From the NCBI RefSeq assembly GCF_030272615.1, contig NC_081410.1:502410442-502474441 (forward strand): a stretch of 64,000 bases of DNA, written 5' to 3'. The notes beneath the pieces were generated by a model. It worked only from the letters and a program-made list of their open reading frames with translations, did not search any database and had not been told where the DNA came from. The DNA comes from Cryptomeria japonica. Lineage: Eukaryota > Streptophyta > Pinopsida > Cupressales > Cupressaceae. Position numbers and translations under genes: made by a program. Below are positions 12,850-25,022 of the stretch, in pieces; position 1 is the stretch's first letter; each line of letters starts with the position of its first letter.

Positions 12850-14239
12850 TCCTACTTATAATTTATACAATTTCAAATCCTACCCATTATAGGTTAGGGG
12901 AAGAATAGTTCCATCTGGGTATGCAAGTATAAATGAATTTGGTCCTTTTACTTCATGGATGTAGAACGACCCTTCCAAAGTGATTCAATTTTTTTGTGTG
13001 CTCCTTTTGGTGCCTTTCTGCTTTCCCAAAGTAAGACCTGATCACCTGACATGAAGTTCTATGGTTTGGCTCTCCTATCAAATATTTTCTTGACTCTCAT
13101 CTGATGTTCTGTAATCTGATCAACCAAATTCTCTCTTTCCTCCTCAACTTTCATTAAATGCATAATTCTCCTCTCTAGAGAATCCTGAAAATGTACATCC
13201 TCTATTACTGTTTGTAACTTTGAAGCTGCAAGTTCCAGAGGAAGTGATAACTAAGCTCCTACACCATAAACTAACTCAAAAGGTGACATGCCAATTGCTC
13301 TCTTTGGAGTAGTACGGTCTGCCCAGAGAGCTTCATATAACTTCTTATGCCAATCTCTGAAATTTTCACTAACTAATTTCTTCATAATATTTATCAAGTT
13401 TTTATAACTTGACTCTACTTGGTTGTTACCCCGTGGGTAATAATCTGAGGAATGAGCAAGCGAAATCCCATAATCATAACAAAACATAGAAATTTTAGTG
13501 GAGTAGAAATTAGTTGCATTATTAGCCATGAGTTTGTGAGGAACTCCAAAATGAACCAAAATATTTTCCTTTAGAAAATTACAGACAACCTCAAATGTAG
13601 TCTTTCTTACCGAAATAGCTTCGACCCATTTTGTGAAGTAGTCGGTAGCAGTCAAAATATGAGTGTGTCCTGCACTTGATGTAGGCAACAATGGCCCTAT
13701 GAAATCTAAACCCCACTATTTAAATGGTTCATCAATAATTACAGGTCTGAGAGGCAATGCTGCAAGTTGAGGCTTTCCGGTGAACATTTTACATTTTTCA
13801 CATCTGGCTACCCAAGCATAAGCATCTTTGAACATACCTAGCCAATAATAACAATTCCTCAAGATTTTATAAGCAGTTACTATTGATGAAAAATGACCAC
13901 CATAGTCTTCATCATGAAAAGTTTTCAACAATAATTTTTGGAGTGGTTTATCTACATAGCGTAAGAAAGTTCTATCCAACCCTTTTTTGTATAGAACATC
14001 ATTAAAAATGACATACTTGGCAGCCTTCAATCTTAGGTTTTGCCTTTCTCTCAGAGATAGATGTGTCGGACAATCTCCATAAGTCAGATAATAAGCAACA
14101 TCTACAAACCAAGTATCTTGAAGTCCAACAAATAGAACCAAGGGCAATTCCTTATTATTTTCATGTTCATTTTCTGCAAGTAACTTACATAGACCTTGTC
14201 CTCTCACCAATTTGGTCGGCTTTATAGCTAAGTTAAATT
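12850..14239 (-). pseudogene. Gypsy-C integrase
   Basis: It begins after the linker KPTKLVRGQGLCKLLAE. The zinc-binding HHCC region lies at about 13920-13780 (FHDEDYGGHFSS then CEKCKMF). In the core, Asp is kept in GLDFIGP, the second catalytic Asp is lost (MANNATNF where SDNGTNF is usual), and Glu is kept in NQVESSYK (about 13415). The C-terminus (13250-12850) has an SH3-like stretch VLLWESRKAPKG. Stops at 13716, near 13250 and in the tail inactivate it. No chromodomain is seen. Confidence 0.85.
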
Positions 14240-15712
14240 CCTAGATCTTAGAAACCCATGAGGCTCTATTATTCATTCCAATATCCTACTGTGTTAGAAT
14301 TATTTTAACAACAGAATGAGGCACATATACTACTACATGGGAATGGAGAATATAATACCTAAATTGCTTTACAACTTTCACAACAACAAAAGCCTGCTTT
14401 TCCATCAGCGAATATTTTAATTCATGCTTTTTTAATGGAACACTAATGAATGCTATGGGGACTTCTTCAACTTCTTCATTTTTTTGAAGCAATATTCCTG
14501 ACATAGTATGTTCTGAAGCATAATAATAAATAATGAAATCTTTCTTAAAATCAGGATTAACAAGGGTAGGAGCATGTGCTATAGCTTTCTTAATTGCTCC
14601 AAAGGCTTTCTTTCCCTCTTCATTCCACTTAACACTAATTTTTCACTCATTAAGCTCACAATATATCGAGTGGTCTCTGCAAAATCTGGAATAAACCTCC
14701 TTAAAAAGTTTACCTACCCGAAGAAGGATCTGACTCCATTCCTGTTAGATGCCAAACTCGGTTGTTGAATTGCCCTTACTCTTTTAGGATCCACTTTGAC
14801 ACCTTCCTTTGAGACAATATGACCTAATAATTTACCCTCGGTGACACCAAACACTGATTTCTTAGGGTTTAAAGACACTCCATGCTCCCGACACCTTTGT
14901 ATTACCTATCTTAAGTCTCTTAAGTGGTGCTATCTCCTTTCTGAAAATACCGTTAAATCATCAAGATATACAACTATTATTTTATCCTTCAGATGACCAA
15001 AAGACAAGTCCATGGCTCTCTGAAAGGTTGCTCCGGCATTAATCAAACTAGGCATTATGTTGTATGCAAAGGTACCCCAAGGAGTAATAAAGGTTGTTTT
15101 ATGCTGATCCTGTTCTTGAACACTAATCTAATTATAACCAGAAAAGCCATCCAACATAGACATCATTTATGAGTCTGAGACTGTCTGCAAAATATGATCC
15201 ATTGAGGGTAAAGGATAATTATCCTTCAAATTGGTCTGATTCAAATTTCTGAAATCTACACATATCCTTATTTCCCCATTTTTCTTACGAACAGGAACTA
15301 TATTTGCAATCCAAGTAGAATGATGAATAGGATAAATAATCCTTGCTTTCAGCATCTTATCTACCTCTCTAAAAATAGCCTCTGCAACTTTAGGGTTGAA
15401 ACCCCTTAGCTTCTGTCTAAAAGGACTTGCTCCAAGCTTTAAAGGAATATGATGTCGAAAATGTCCATCCCTAAAGTTTTTCAGATCATCATAGCACTAG
15501 GCAAACACATCTTGAAGCTCCATTAAGAGACTTGTGAATCTCTTCTTTTCCTCAGACCTACAACATTTTCCTAAGTTAACATACTTAGGATCTTCCTCTA
15601 TTCCAATGTTGATTCTTTCATATTCTCCTGTATCCTGAGCTATAGGAATTTGCTCATCCTTCCTTTTCCTTAAAGCATCATGATGATCAAAAAGATGTTC
15701 CAAAGAAACCAA
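14240..15712 (-). pseudogene. Gypsy-C reverse transcriptase with degenerate RNase H
   Basis: RT motifs in order: WIANIVPVRKKNGEIRICVDFRNLN (15167-15355), FSGYN, TTFITPWGTFAYNIMP, and the catalytic YLDD at 14957-14968, followed by the connection region PKKSVFGV. The attached RNase H (14520-14286) reads ASEHTMSGILLQKNEE, PIAFISVPLKKHELKYSLMEKQAF. It lacks the first catalytic Asp (Ser-Glu instead), as is usual in elements with a second RNase H. Stops occur near 15495, 15165, 15130, 14900 and 14710. Dead, but unmistakable. Confidence 0.88.
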
Positions 15713-15880
15713 ACCTTTAGGAATCCTATTTCCCTTTAACTACACTATCCCTTCATTTGCCTCTTGCTTTAAATCTGGAGAGAACTCTTTGCACTCTGAG
15801 GTTGAACCTTCAAAGAAAGTAGCTGTAAACATCTCTGCACATTGCAAGAAATTCTTGATCTGCTAATCATTTTCAAACAC

Positions 15881-16441
15881 CTACCAAAATGTTGAGTTAT
15901 CAGGCACACTTGGTTGATAAATCAGTTTTACTCGATAAGTATCATCTGTAAACTCTAGATGTGGAACCAGAAGGGAAGCTGATACTGCTAAAGAATCAAC
16001 TTTAGAATTTTTCTCTCTAGGAATAGCTTCAATAAAGAATGCATCAAACCCTTCAATTTCATCCCATACTCTATTCTTGTAATGCCTCAATCTCTCATTC
16101 TTGACACTAAATAACCCCTTGACTTGCTTCATAATCAACTCTGCATCCCCTTTAACTTGTAGCAGCCTTATTCCCAATTTCTTTGCTTCAGAGAGTCCTA
16201 ACAACAAAGCTTCATACTCGGCTGTATTATTTGTATTCATAAATTGTAACTTAAAGGAAAATGGAATGAGCTTTCCAGAAGGAGGAATTAAAACAACCCC
16301 TGCCCCTGAACTAGATGTTGAACAATTGCCATCAAACTCCATACCCCAAAGTTCATTGGCTCTTTGTGACTGATGAGCTGAAGCTATGACCTCATTGTCA
16401 GACAAAATCATATAGTTTCCAAAATCACATTCTTGATACAA
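15881..16441 (-). pseudogene. Gypsy-C archaeal-type RNase H, placed upstream of RT
   Basis: This 186-residue open frame carries a full RNase H fold. The four acidic catalytic positions are all visible: Asp in WGMEFDGNCS, Glu in NNTAEYEALLLGL, Asp in VKGDAELI and Asp in KVDSLAVSA. It would degrade the RNA strand during cDNA synthesis. A second, degenerate RNase H follows the RT. Dual RNase H domains with an acquired archaeal-type copy are known in Tat-lineage Gypsy elements; here that copy lies between protease and RT. The frame is intact across the domain, unlike its neighbours. Confidence 0.82.
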
Positions 16442-16974
16442 AATTGTGCTTTAGGATCATCTGTTGGGAAAATAGTAAATTTAGACTTTGGTTCTGGTTG
16501 CAAAATAACTTGTCTTTTCCCAATAGGAATGGTGGCTTGGGACCATTCCATCTTAATTTCACCACCTAGGTCTTTGTAAAAGGTCCGACTAAGTAGCATG
16601 CCATAACTTGCTGGAATATCAACTACTAAAATAGTCAACTTAACACGTTTATCAAGGTGTACAGCAAGAGTCACTTGTGCATCTTTAATCTGTCCTACAG
16701 GAGGAATTTGTTTGGAATCCATGGAATAGCATCTACCAAATGTTTTTGTTAAAGATAACCCTAAGGCCTTAGCTATAGCGGATGGCATAATATTATCTAT
16801 GACACCAGAATCAATAATATAGTTATTCAATCTATGTCCATTTATGAACAGAGACACATAAAAAGGGTCAGGTTTAGGCTCAAAAACAGGTATCATTTCA
16901 TCAATTTGATTACCAACAATATCAGATGAAGTTTCAGGATTGACTGGATGTGTTAACTCTTGATATTGTGGCAT
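16408..16974 (-). pseudogene. Gypsy-C aspartic protease
   Basis: A retropepsin-like domain sits between gag and the first RNase H. The active-site region reads NNYIIDSGVIDNIMP, with DSG keeping the catalytic Asp, and the second half has GMLLSRTFYKDLGGEIKMEW. An ORF of 188 residues remains uninterrupted. It overlaps the next ORF by 34 bp in another frame, probably a later frameshift in one polyprotein. Confidence 0.8.
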
Positions 16975-17181
16975 TGAGGCAAGATTAACTGACTACTGAG
17001 TTGTCCCAACTTGCACAAAAGCATTGTTCCCTTTAACAAATTTAACAAGCCTATCAAGTTCTTTAGGGTTCAATTTCAGATATTCTGCTGGTGAGATTTG
17101 AATTCTAGAGGATTTACAAAATTCTATTATATCAAAAGGACTAACTATGTCTATAGGCTTTAACAATGGAATTTCTTGTAC

Positions 17182-18522
17182 CTATAAATTATTGTTGTGA
17201 GAACGAGAGAAGATTTCTTTACCTTTGAAACTTCCAGCTAAGGATGAAGAAGCCCCTTGAGACTTAATATTGTGCTGGTTTCTGGTTAATACTACACATG
17301 AAGGATCTTCTAAGGTAACCAAAATGTCGTCTCCTGTTTCTGAATCTGACTCATACTTTAGGAAGTGTATTTCAGAGTTGCCAAGCTGCCCTAAAGATTC
17401 TTCTTCACTTACTTCCCTCAGCGTCTCTTTTGAACCCATCAATTGTGTATAGCGTACCATTTCAGGACAAGAGTTTCCATCATGATAGTCAGTAAGATGA
17501 AATATACACATATTAGCTTTTGGTGGAGGTGCCTCAATGGCTAACCTCTGCTGAACATGAGGTAATTGTGGTACTCTTACTCCAGTTCTAGTTGATTGAT
17601 TTGGAAATCTTCTAGGAACATCTTGATAGGGCTGAGGATATGTCATATTAGACTTAGGAAATTGTCTCTTAAGTGTTATGATATCATTCATCAACCTTTG
17701 AATCACAAGATCTGATGTAGTAGTTGATGTTGAGGCTTGTGTAGTAGAGGTTTGAACCTCTCTTTTCCATTTCCCTGTTGTAATTAAATCATCCTCTAAT
17801 TCAATTGCTAAGGTCTTAGCAGCTTCTAGGTTTTGTACTCTCTGCCTACAGATCAAGAAACTTATTTCTGAGGGCATTGAGTTAATAAAGAAACACTTCA
17901 AATTATCACCAGAGGGTCTTTGATTAACAGGGATTTTATGAACTATCTTGTTAAATCTAGCCACAAAATCTCTCATAGTTTCAGGAATCTCTTTTTAAAG
18001 CTACGCTAATTGAGCCAAAAGAAAATGCTTATCCTCAGCTAACTTGAACCTGGCTTCAAATTTTGTCTTAATATCTTGCCAGTTCATAATATCATCATTC
18101 AATAAATGGTAGAACCAATCTGCAGCTACATCAGTTAATGTTTGAACAAAAAGCCTGACAGCTACATCCTTGTGCTGAATTGCTAATACACCACATGCCA
18201 CATGAAAAGATTTCAAATGCTCACTAGTTGTGACTTTTCTATATCAACTAAATTTAGGCAAGTGATCTCGCGAGCCTTTTGGTAGAGGGTTTAAATTAGC
18301 TCCTAAAGCGAGTGGTCCTATAGTTAGTCCCCAGGGATTATTCACAACCATTGGTAAGATAATGTTTAAAGGCATAGGGTTGAAAACCGTAGGAAGGGCA
18401 ACACCATGCAATGTCAGGGCATGACAAGTAGAAGATATAGGTATATGAGAAAAAGCACTAGGAGGTCTACTCCTCGCTCTTCTTTGTGGCGTAAAGGAAA
18501 TAGAAAAATTCAAATTCTGCAA
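17182..18522 (-). pseudogene. Gypsy-C gag
   Basis: This is a capsid-type retrotransposon gag. The core is recognisable at 18216-17900: AVRLFVQTLTDVAADWFYHL, IMNWQDIKTKFEARF, then MRDFVARFNKIVHKIP after two stops. The C-terminal region is Q/S/T/P-rich and ends in a His/Cys region with an incomplete zinc motif (CIFHLTDYHDGNSCPE). The N-terminus is open back to about 18585 without a clear ATG. Stops at 18244, near 17995 and 17182 break it. The protein would form the virus-like particle that packages the RNA. Confidence 0.8.
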
Positions 18523-18695
18523 TTCTTGAAAAACTAAATCAGTAGCTCCTTCACGTCTCTGGGACCTCGTATACCTTCTAGACTCCAGCCTGTTTACAAA
18601 AATATATCGCTAATGTTTCACCAGAATGAATTCTAAAGCTAATCACAAGATAGCCCTATACATCTCATGATTTTATTTCTGATCTCTTATTTGAC

Positions 18696-18713
18696 TCCCT
18701 AGCGGAGTCGCCA
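18696..18713 (-). other. Gypsy-C primer-binding site
   Basis: On the minus strand this reads TGGCGACTCCGCTAGGGA, six bases from the LTR. TGG pairs with a tRNA CCA end. This type of PBS is familiar from Tat-like plant Gypsy elements; which tRNA it matches was not determined. Confidence 0.7.
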
Positions 18714-19530
18714 AAAATTTGTTAGTTAATAGATTTGCCTTTTATACATTGTATTCTTTAAATCTCTATATGCCCATTAATTAAAAGACAAAGCAACTAA
18801 TAGTTGGATAATTCTAGAAATAATTATCCTTTGCATATGGGTACAGCTCCCCAACAAAGAATGATTTCCAATCAACTCTAATTTATAGTAATTTTGTTTG
18901 CATACTTTTTACCTGAAAGTACTTAAAGGCAGATCAATATTCATTTGTCAGCACACAATGAATATACTCTTAATTAATAACATGAATTCTGTTACGTAGT
19001 TCAAAAATTTCAATCATTTATTTTTCAGAGAAAAACGCATTCTATGTGCATTCACATATAATGAGAAGAAAAGTAACAAATTCCTAATTCAAACTAAATC
19101 CAGACAGAGATTATCATCCAAATCTATTAAACTCACAGATTTAATAATATAGAATCTATAATAATTTTATTCATAAAAAGTGTTCTTTTCTTTCCCAAAA
19201 TATCATGAAAAATAGATTTTATCTATTGCATTCCTTTCCCCCAAAAATCTTTCGGACCTGTTTAGAGTCTTTTTCATCCCTTATATAGCCACAACAGGGT
19301 TTACAATAAAAGCGAGAAACATGGAAAAACTCACTTTTCCGCCTCGTGAAGTTTGGCAAAATTATCAAATGAAACTATCTTTTCAAATTCCCAGAAAATA
19401 GAGCCTATTGTCTAGAAAACATGAAACGGTTTTAAGAAACAAATTCTTTCTTCCAATCAGAATATGCCATAATGAAGTGCTGGATAACAGTATTATGTGG
19501 AAGCCCCACGTGTGCTATATGCTTTTACCA

Positions 19531-22500
19531 CACCTCCTTTTCCTTGGTAACCTACACAACCTTATCAGAGTGACTATCCAGATGTCCAAGGCATAGGAAG
19601 AGAAGCGACTCAATTTTAGCGATAATAGTTAGGTCATCTGAGACCAAGCCTTTAGCCTCCTTCACATAGTTAATCTTTTTCTCAAAAGATTTTGTTATTG
19701 CTTCAACCGTTTCTAGTGTCCCATCACTTTTTAGGCACTTAATTCCAATGCATAGGAGCTCATTTCGCATGCAGGTGGTTAACTCTGCAAGTTGGTCTGC
19801 CAATTTCATGAATTCTTCATATGCCTGTTTTATCAAAGAATTCCTCCATTCAATGTTCTTTTGGTAGACATACAAGATGCTATCATCCAGTCCTGGCATT
19901 GGTTTTTCAACCAGGAATTTCATAACTCCGTAAGTCCATACTTCTCGCATCTGTGCAACCTTTGTTTCCCATTCCACCTCTTCATTTTTCCAATTACTTA
20001 TTTTTGTCTCCAATTCTTTCATTACCTGCATTGCCCCATTATGGACTTTATTCAGGTTCCCAAAATACTCAGATCCAGATTTCTGCATCTACTCAAACCA
20101 CTCCATTACGGTCTCCATTATTAGTCTACATTTCTGTATTTGTTCCAAGGTTTTCTGATTGGTTGGGGACTTTGGATCAAATGACGTAGGCAGTTGTGAC
20201 AAGGGTTGAGGATTCAGACTATTATTGCCTCAATGTACTCTGCCATTCTGTGCAACATCTCCTTCATTCGATGTCTGTCCCTTTCATCTTTCCAAGTCCT
20301 TGTGATAATCTTCTTAGTTGAAGCTTCAAGATGAAGGACATCTTTCACACTAGTAGCAGTCCCTATATTCACCTTTTCAAGGGCAAAAACCTAAACTATA
20401 GGATTTTCTATCTTAGCATCTGTCAATGGATGTGCAATTTCTGCCACCCAATTTCCACCATCAATGTCAAAATCAATTTTTGACACAGTCTTTGATTTCT
20501 TGGCTTTGGGAGTCTTTCCCAAACACTTACTCACCATATCCTCTATTGGAATGGAGGTAGGGACTATATTTCTCTTCTTACTGCCAAGCATATTATCCAA
20601 CCAGACTAGGCCTGTGGAAGCTGGAGTCTTTCCAAAATCAGTTCCTACATCTTTTTCATTTCTTATTATTATGGTAGAGTCCACCTAAAAGTTTCCTATT
20701 CTTGTTGGTTGGTGTCCTCATCATCTAGATTTTGTTGCTCTAAACCTGGATTATTTTGAATGGCATCCATTTCAAGATCAACCACTACTGTGTCTGGAGG
20801 TGAGGGTTTTCTTTTACTCCTAGCTTTAGAGTGGGTAACCCTAACAGGTGTCAATTGCCCTTTGCTTTGTAATGCCTTGCTTTTCTGCTCACCTTTATCC
20901 TTTCTGTGAGAATGACCTACATCACATGATTGGATAAATGTATTAGAAACTAGGCTCTTAGAGGATGAAGTTGAACCCCTCTGCTAACTTTTTCTCAATC
21001 TGTGTTGCTTACGCCATTTCTCCATTCTTAGTATGACCATGAGGGTTCTAGTCTGAATATCTTCCTCCTCATTTTTCTCCCAATTTATCTCCGAGATTAC
21101 CTCGGGCTGCCTATCTTCAACAAACCATGAATTAATTAAATCTTTTCCATTATCCACAACATGAGCAGTGTCCATTTCCAGACCATACTCTCTTACTTTT
21201 TGCACAGTGAATCTTAGGTGGGCTCTTCTTTGGACTTAATACTCAGCCTCACAGTCTACCTAGAAGTCTTCTAGATTCGGCATATGCTAAAAATGTTTCA
21301 TAATTGTAAGATGAGCCATTGCAAAGCCTTTAATATCAAAGTTAGTGCGAGGAACACATAGTTTTAAATTGAACTGTTTGAACTCTAGTTCAAGGTTCAA
21401 GGCATCTGAAACACTATTGCAAGCATAATATGTTAGTTCAATAGGGAAAGAAACCCCTGTTTGATGCTTTTCTCTGTATTTCTTTTCTATATAGGCAAGC
21501 TATCTACTTACTTCCATTAGCACCTGTCTATCGAAGACATACCTTAGCAATTTATAGGGTTCTCCTTCAAAGCCACCAACCCTCAGATAAGTGAATCTAG
21601 AAAACTGAATGTAGAAACTGCCATAGGTACTTATAAATTGCATAGCTTCCTCGGTCAATCTTTTATGCATGTCTCCTCTTAATTCAAATAGTATCCTGCC
21701 CAGAAAAATATTTTGAACTTAATAATAATTTTCTGCTACCTTTTTCTTGCTGTAAATGTGGATGGTACTCATAAATTTTCATATCATCCTGCCAAATTTC
21801 ATGGAATAAACCTCTCCATTGGCGTATACAAGCTAAGCAATATATAACATAGGAAGACATATAAAAATTCTTGTTTCCAAAGCAGCTTAAGCACTCATGC
21901 ATTCTCTCTACAATTAACTCGGCCCAGTCTATATATCTTTTCTCACCAAAAATAACCTGAACAAAGAAATACATCCAATCTTCCCCAGTAATAGGCAATC
22001 TGATTTCACTGCACCCTATGTAAGAGAATGATTATATCCCTTACTTCTTGAATCATGTGATCATGGGTTAATGGGCTTGGCAACCTAGAACTCCCTTTTT
22101 GGAATTTCAACGGCCAATTCCTGGCAATAACACTTCGGTAATAGGCCCTTTTTTCTAAGAAAAGCCCTTGTGACTTAAAAATAGTCCAGTCCTTATATTG
22201 TTCTTTCTCAGGAATTCTCATTATTGTGGCAATGGTCTGCCAACTAATTACCAGAAAACTTTTCCCCTTTACATCCCTAATACACCTCTCGACAGGGTCA
22301 TATCTACTCATACATTTTAAAACTAATTCTGGACATGATATGGCAGGGGAAAATGCTGTAGCTTCAATTAACCCACTATCTAGAATTTTTTGCATTAAAG
22401 GGGTATTGGCAAAATTACGTGTTCTTTCATGAAATTCCTCTAAATTTACTGACAGAAAGAAGGTGTCTCCTATGTCCGGTAGGGAACAAACTAAGCTAGA

Positions 22501-22533
22501 TTTTAGGTCCGGCTGAGGTGGTTTCAGTCTCAT
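19531..22533 (-). pseudogene. LTR-borne accessory ORF, copy in Gypsy-C 5' LTR
   Basis: This is the homologue of 8779-11752. Start MRLKPPQPDLKSS at 22533. The first 175 codons (22533-22006) are open and include ELVLKCMSRYDPVERCIRD and FLVISWQTIATIMRIPE. The next open piece (21998-21684) has YIDWAELIVERMHECLSCFG. The coiled-coil end is 20088-19552. Stops in this copy are mostly absent from the 3' LTR copy and vice versa: TAA at 9964 reads CAA here, and TAG at 20696 here reads CAG there. Both LTRs are identical at insertion, so the ORF was open over these sites when the element integrated. No known enzyme family is recognised. Confidence 0.75.
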
Positions 22534-22836
22534 CTTTACTCAATAACCAAGAAAAGTGTACAACAAGAAGAAATTACTGAACTAACTGAAATACTGAACA
22601 ACACTTTTCAATTTATGCAATTTAACAGGGAGGAAAGAAGAACTTTGAGCTCACCTTTCATGCAGAACCGAAAATTCACACAAAGTTGAGAAAAGAAACT
22701 ACCGCCGCCGCTATTCCCCTACTGACTGATTTGAACAAACAATAGAGGCCAATAACTTATTTTCAAAGAAACAGACTCATACCATAACCTGAAATGTTGG
22801 CTCCACGACTCTATGATTCCTGCATGCATGATTATC

Positions 22837-22962
22837 CATGCCAATTGTGCCGAAAGGATTTGATCCTGACACCTTATTAATTCCCGCATACCTTCTCCTC
22901 CATGCCAATTGTGCCGAAAGGATTTGATCCTGACACATTATCAATTCCTGCTTACCTTCTCC
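22837..22962 (-). repeat. Tandem 63-bp repeat in Gypsy-C 5' LTR U3
   Basis: Two units each begin CCATGCCAATTGTGCCGAAA and contain GGATTTGATCCTGACAC. They lie upstream of the LTR ORF start, in the region expected to hold promoter elements. The homologous pair in the other LTR is at 12057-12184. Confidence 0.8.
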
Positions 22963-23093
22963 CTTCATATCTTTTCTCATCATGATTATCTCTAGTACGG
23001 ATGTCATTATCATTCATTACCTTTGAGGTTCATCTTTCAAATCCAGAATATTTATTTATATGCTAATACTTCATTGCTTTGTCTTCAAAATTA

Positions 23094-23390
23094 TCTATCT
23101 TCAAACTTTGAACCCTGAACCATTAAAAAAAAGTAGTTCGGAGGTTCAAGTTGAAGACTGCACTAGAGAACAAAACATTCAGTCAAACAAGGACTCACAC
23201 TTTACGAACATGACTCACAAGGACTTAATACAACATGTTTGAACCTTGAATGCTAAACCTCCTTTTAAAAGGTTCAAAGGTTCAAGTTTAACAACTATTA
23301 CAAAGTTTATTGACGCCCTATTGAACACAAAGCCATTACTTCATAAACCGACTTTGAACTTTGAACCACTTTTTGAAAGGTTCAAGTTCA
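23094..23390. repeat. GGTTCAA / TTGAACC inverted cluster in Gypsy-C 5' LTR
   Basis: This is the counterpart of 12460-12635, near the 5' end of the element in U3. Copies are partly decayed (TTGAATGCTAAACC), consistent with age. Confidence 0.62.
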
Positions 23391-23456
23391 AGAAAGACCA
23401 GAAAATGAAAAATTTCTTTGGATGCCAAAAATTTAAAGGAGCAGACTAACAAGTCT

Positions 23457-23778
23457 GACATGCATTATCAGAGATATTATTCATTCTAACACTAATGAGT
23501 GGTACTACTACGCAGGGGGAGTAATCAGCTTTGAGATTTAGAGGTTTATATTCTTGCTTTGATATTTTTGTCATATTTCTAGCATTAATGTCAAAGGGGG
23601 AGTGATAGTGATGTGAAAAATAAATACAAAACTTTACAATGATATTATTCACAGGGGGAGATTTATTGATATTCAGGAGATTATTGGTTGTCTTCCACAA
23701 GAGGAGACTTGTTTTGCATTTCTTGGTACTTAGATGTTTTTCACATCTAGTGTTTCCATAAATGCCAAAGCAAGATAT
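23457..23778 (+). other. Copia-B 3' untranslated region with polypurine tracts, detached by Gypsy-C
   Basis: This continues directly from 7971 once Gypsy-C and one target copy are removed; Copia-E has the same sequence uninterrupted at 63950-64000. It contains three purine tracts, CAGGGGGAGT (23513), CAAAGGGGGAGTG (23592) and ACAGGGGGAGA (23651). The tract next to the LTR is decayed (AAAGCAAGATAT). Non-coding. Confidence 0.8.
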
Positions 23779-25022
23779 TATTGGCAATATGGATGAATTG
23801 ATTATGTGTTGCATTGATGTTTTGTCATTGATGTCACCACTACCTATTATGGTTGGTTATCAGGAGATAGATTTTGGTTACTGGCAGAAGATCTAGTGTT
23901 ATCGACAGAAGGTACTATCTATTGGACACTTCCGGCATGTTTGGATCAATGAAGTATGATTGATTTTATGTGTTACATGTTCCTCGAGTATTTTTTGGTT
24001 ATTTTGTATTGACTTGGTGATCGGATGTTATCATACACTCTTGTAAACCCTTATCGAGATGGGTTTAAGGTTTTATCGACAAAGCTTTCATTGAGAATCT
24101 TGGATAGAATGCTAAGTGGTGTTGGTGCGGCTTCTAGATGGATTTTAGGATGCTGAAGATGTTCTTTGATCATTCCTCAACTGATTCAAGACATGTCTTT
24201 GGCATGGTGGACCTAGATTAGGTCTTGTACCTATCTAGGTTATGGACTGGTATCATGTTAATGCGTTCTCTACATGTTACCACGATGATTTATGGATTGG
24301 TTATTGTTGTTTTGGTCTAAATCTGACATGACATATCATTGTAATATGGATGTATGTAATGATCTTATTGTAATATCTTTTAGGTGGCCGACCTAATTGG
24401 TTTATGCCTTAGGGTTGGTATAAATTGATGTAAGATCTCATTCTAGATCATGTTCATGGTCATGGAATGTAATATCATATGCGAAGGACATTTGGATGAT
24501 CATAGGTGATCAAATTGGGTTTAAGGAAGAGCTAAAAGGCCTCTGGTATTGAGCTTAACAAGGACTGTAATCAGGCATAATTGATGTTATCTCTGGCAGT
24601 TCATTATTCTAGATTGTTGTCCATTTATCTTGAGGTGGTTATAACCTCTCTGTAGTCAGGGAGACTCTTTTGTAATGAATTGTACGCTCTAGGGAGTGTG
24701 CCTTCCTACATGTGCAGGGCCCTCATTATATCACATACTTTCCACAGAAGTATCATCTGACTGTGGGTAGGCTTCCCACCATGGTTTTTCCCTTTCTGGG
24801 TTTTCCACGTACAAATCATCATGTTATGTGGTATGGTTGCATTGTATTAATTCTTTGTTTAATTCTTAAGTTTTAATGCTTACCGGTATCAGTTTCTGCT
24901 ATTCTGGTATTCAATGTTTATGTGATCTGGTTAAAGGTTATTAAGTGGTTTAATTGATATAATATGTTAACAGTTGATTCACCCCCTCCCCCCCCCTCAA
25001 TTCTTCACTGGTTATCCTAACA
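23779..25022 (+). repeat. Copia-B 3' LTR
   Basis: This 1244-bp LTR begins TATTGG (canonical TG mutated to TA) and ends CCTAACA. The U5 motif ACTGATTCACC-type C-run is at about 24973-25000. It matches the 5' LTR and Copia-E LTR throughout. Confidence 0.88.

Larger units (their letters stand above)
7977..23451 (-). mobile_element. Gypsy-C: Ty3/Gypsy (Tat-like) retrotransposon with 4.7-kb coding LTRs
   Basis: This minus-strand element is inserted in Copia-B with a perfect 5-bp target duplication, AGTCT (7972-7976 and 23452-23456). LTRs are 7977-12690 and 18720-23451, with inverted ends TGTTAGT...ACTAACA. The internal region is about 6.0 kb and encodes gag, protease, an extra RNase H, RT, a second RNase H and integrase. 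Total length is 15.5 kb. LTR divergence is about 6% over 170 bp by eye. The GQGL-K-LLAE region and the tRNA PBS type (TGGCGACTCC) are what I know from Tat-lineage elements. Confidence 0.93.
18720..23451 (-). repeat. Gypsy-C 5' LTR (4732 bp)
   Basis: This is the promoter-proximal LTR for minus-strand transcription. It starts TGTTAGTTAATAG on the plus strand and ends ACTAACA. It carries the second copy of the LTR ORF (about 19531-22533), which begins about 918 bp inside the element's 5' end, leaving room upstream for a U3 promoter. Confidence 0.93.
2576..25022 (+). mobile_element. Copia-B: Ty1/Copia LTR retrotransposon nested in Copia-A
   Basis: This is a plus-strand Copia element of the same family as A and E, inserted about 75 bp upstream of the Copia-A 3' LTR. 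The 5' LTR begins TGTTGG at 2576. The 3' LTR is 23779-25022. Gypsy-C (7977-23451) sits between pol and the 3' untranslated region. The PBS region is missing: at about 3775-3795 the U5 end runs straight into the sequence before the gag ATG, a deletion of roughly 70 bp relative to Copia-E. Left flank GTCTT and right flank ATGTC do not match well, so the target duplication is decayed or the right edge is slightly misplaced. Confidence 0.9.
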
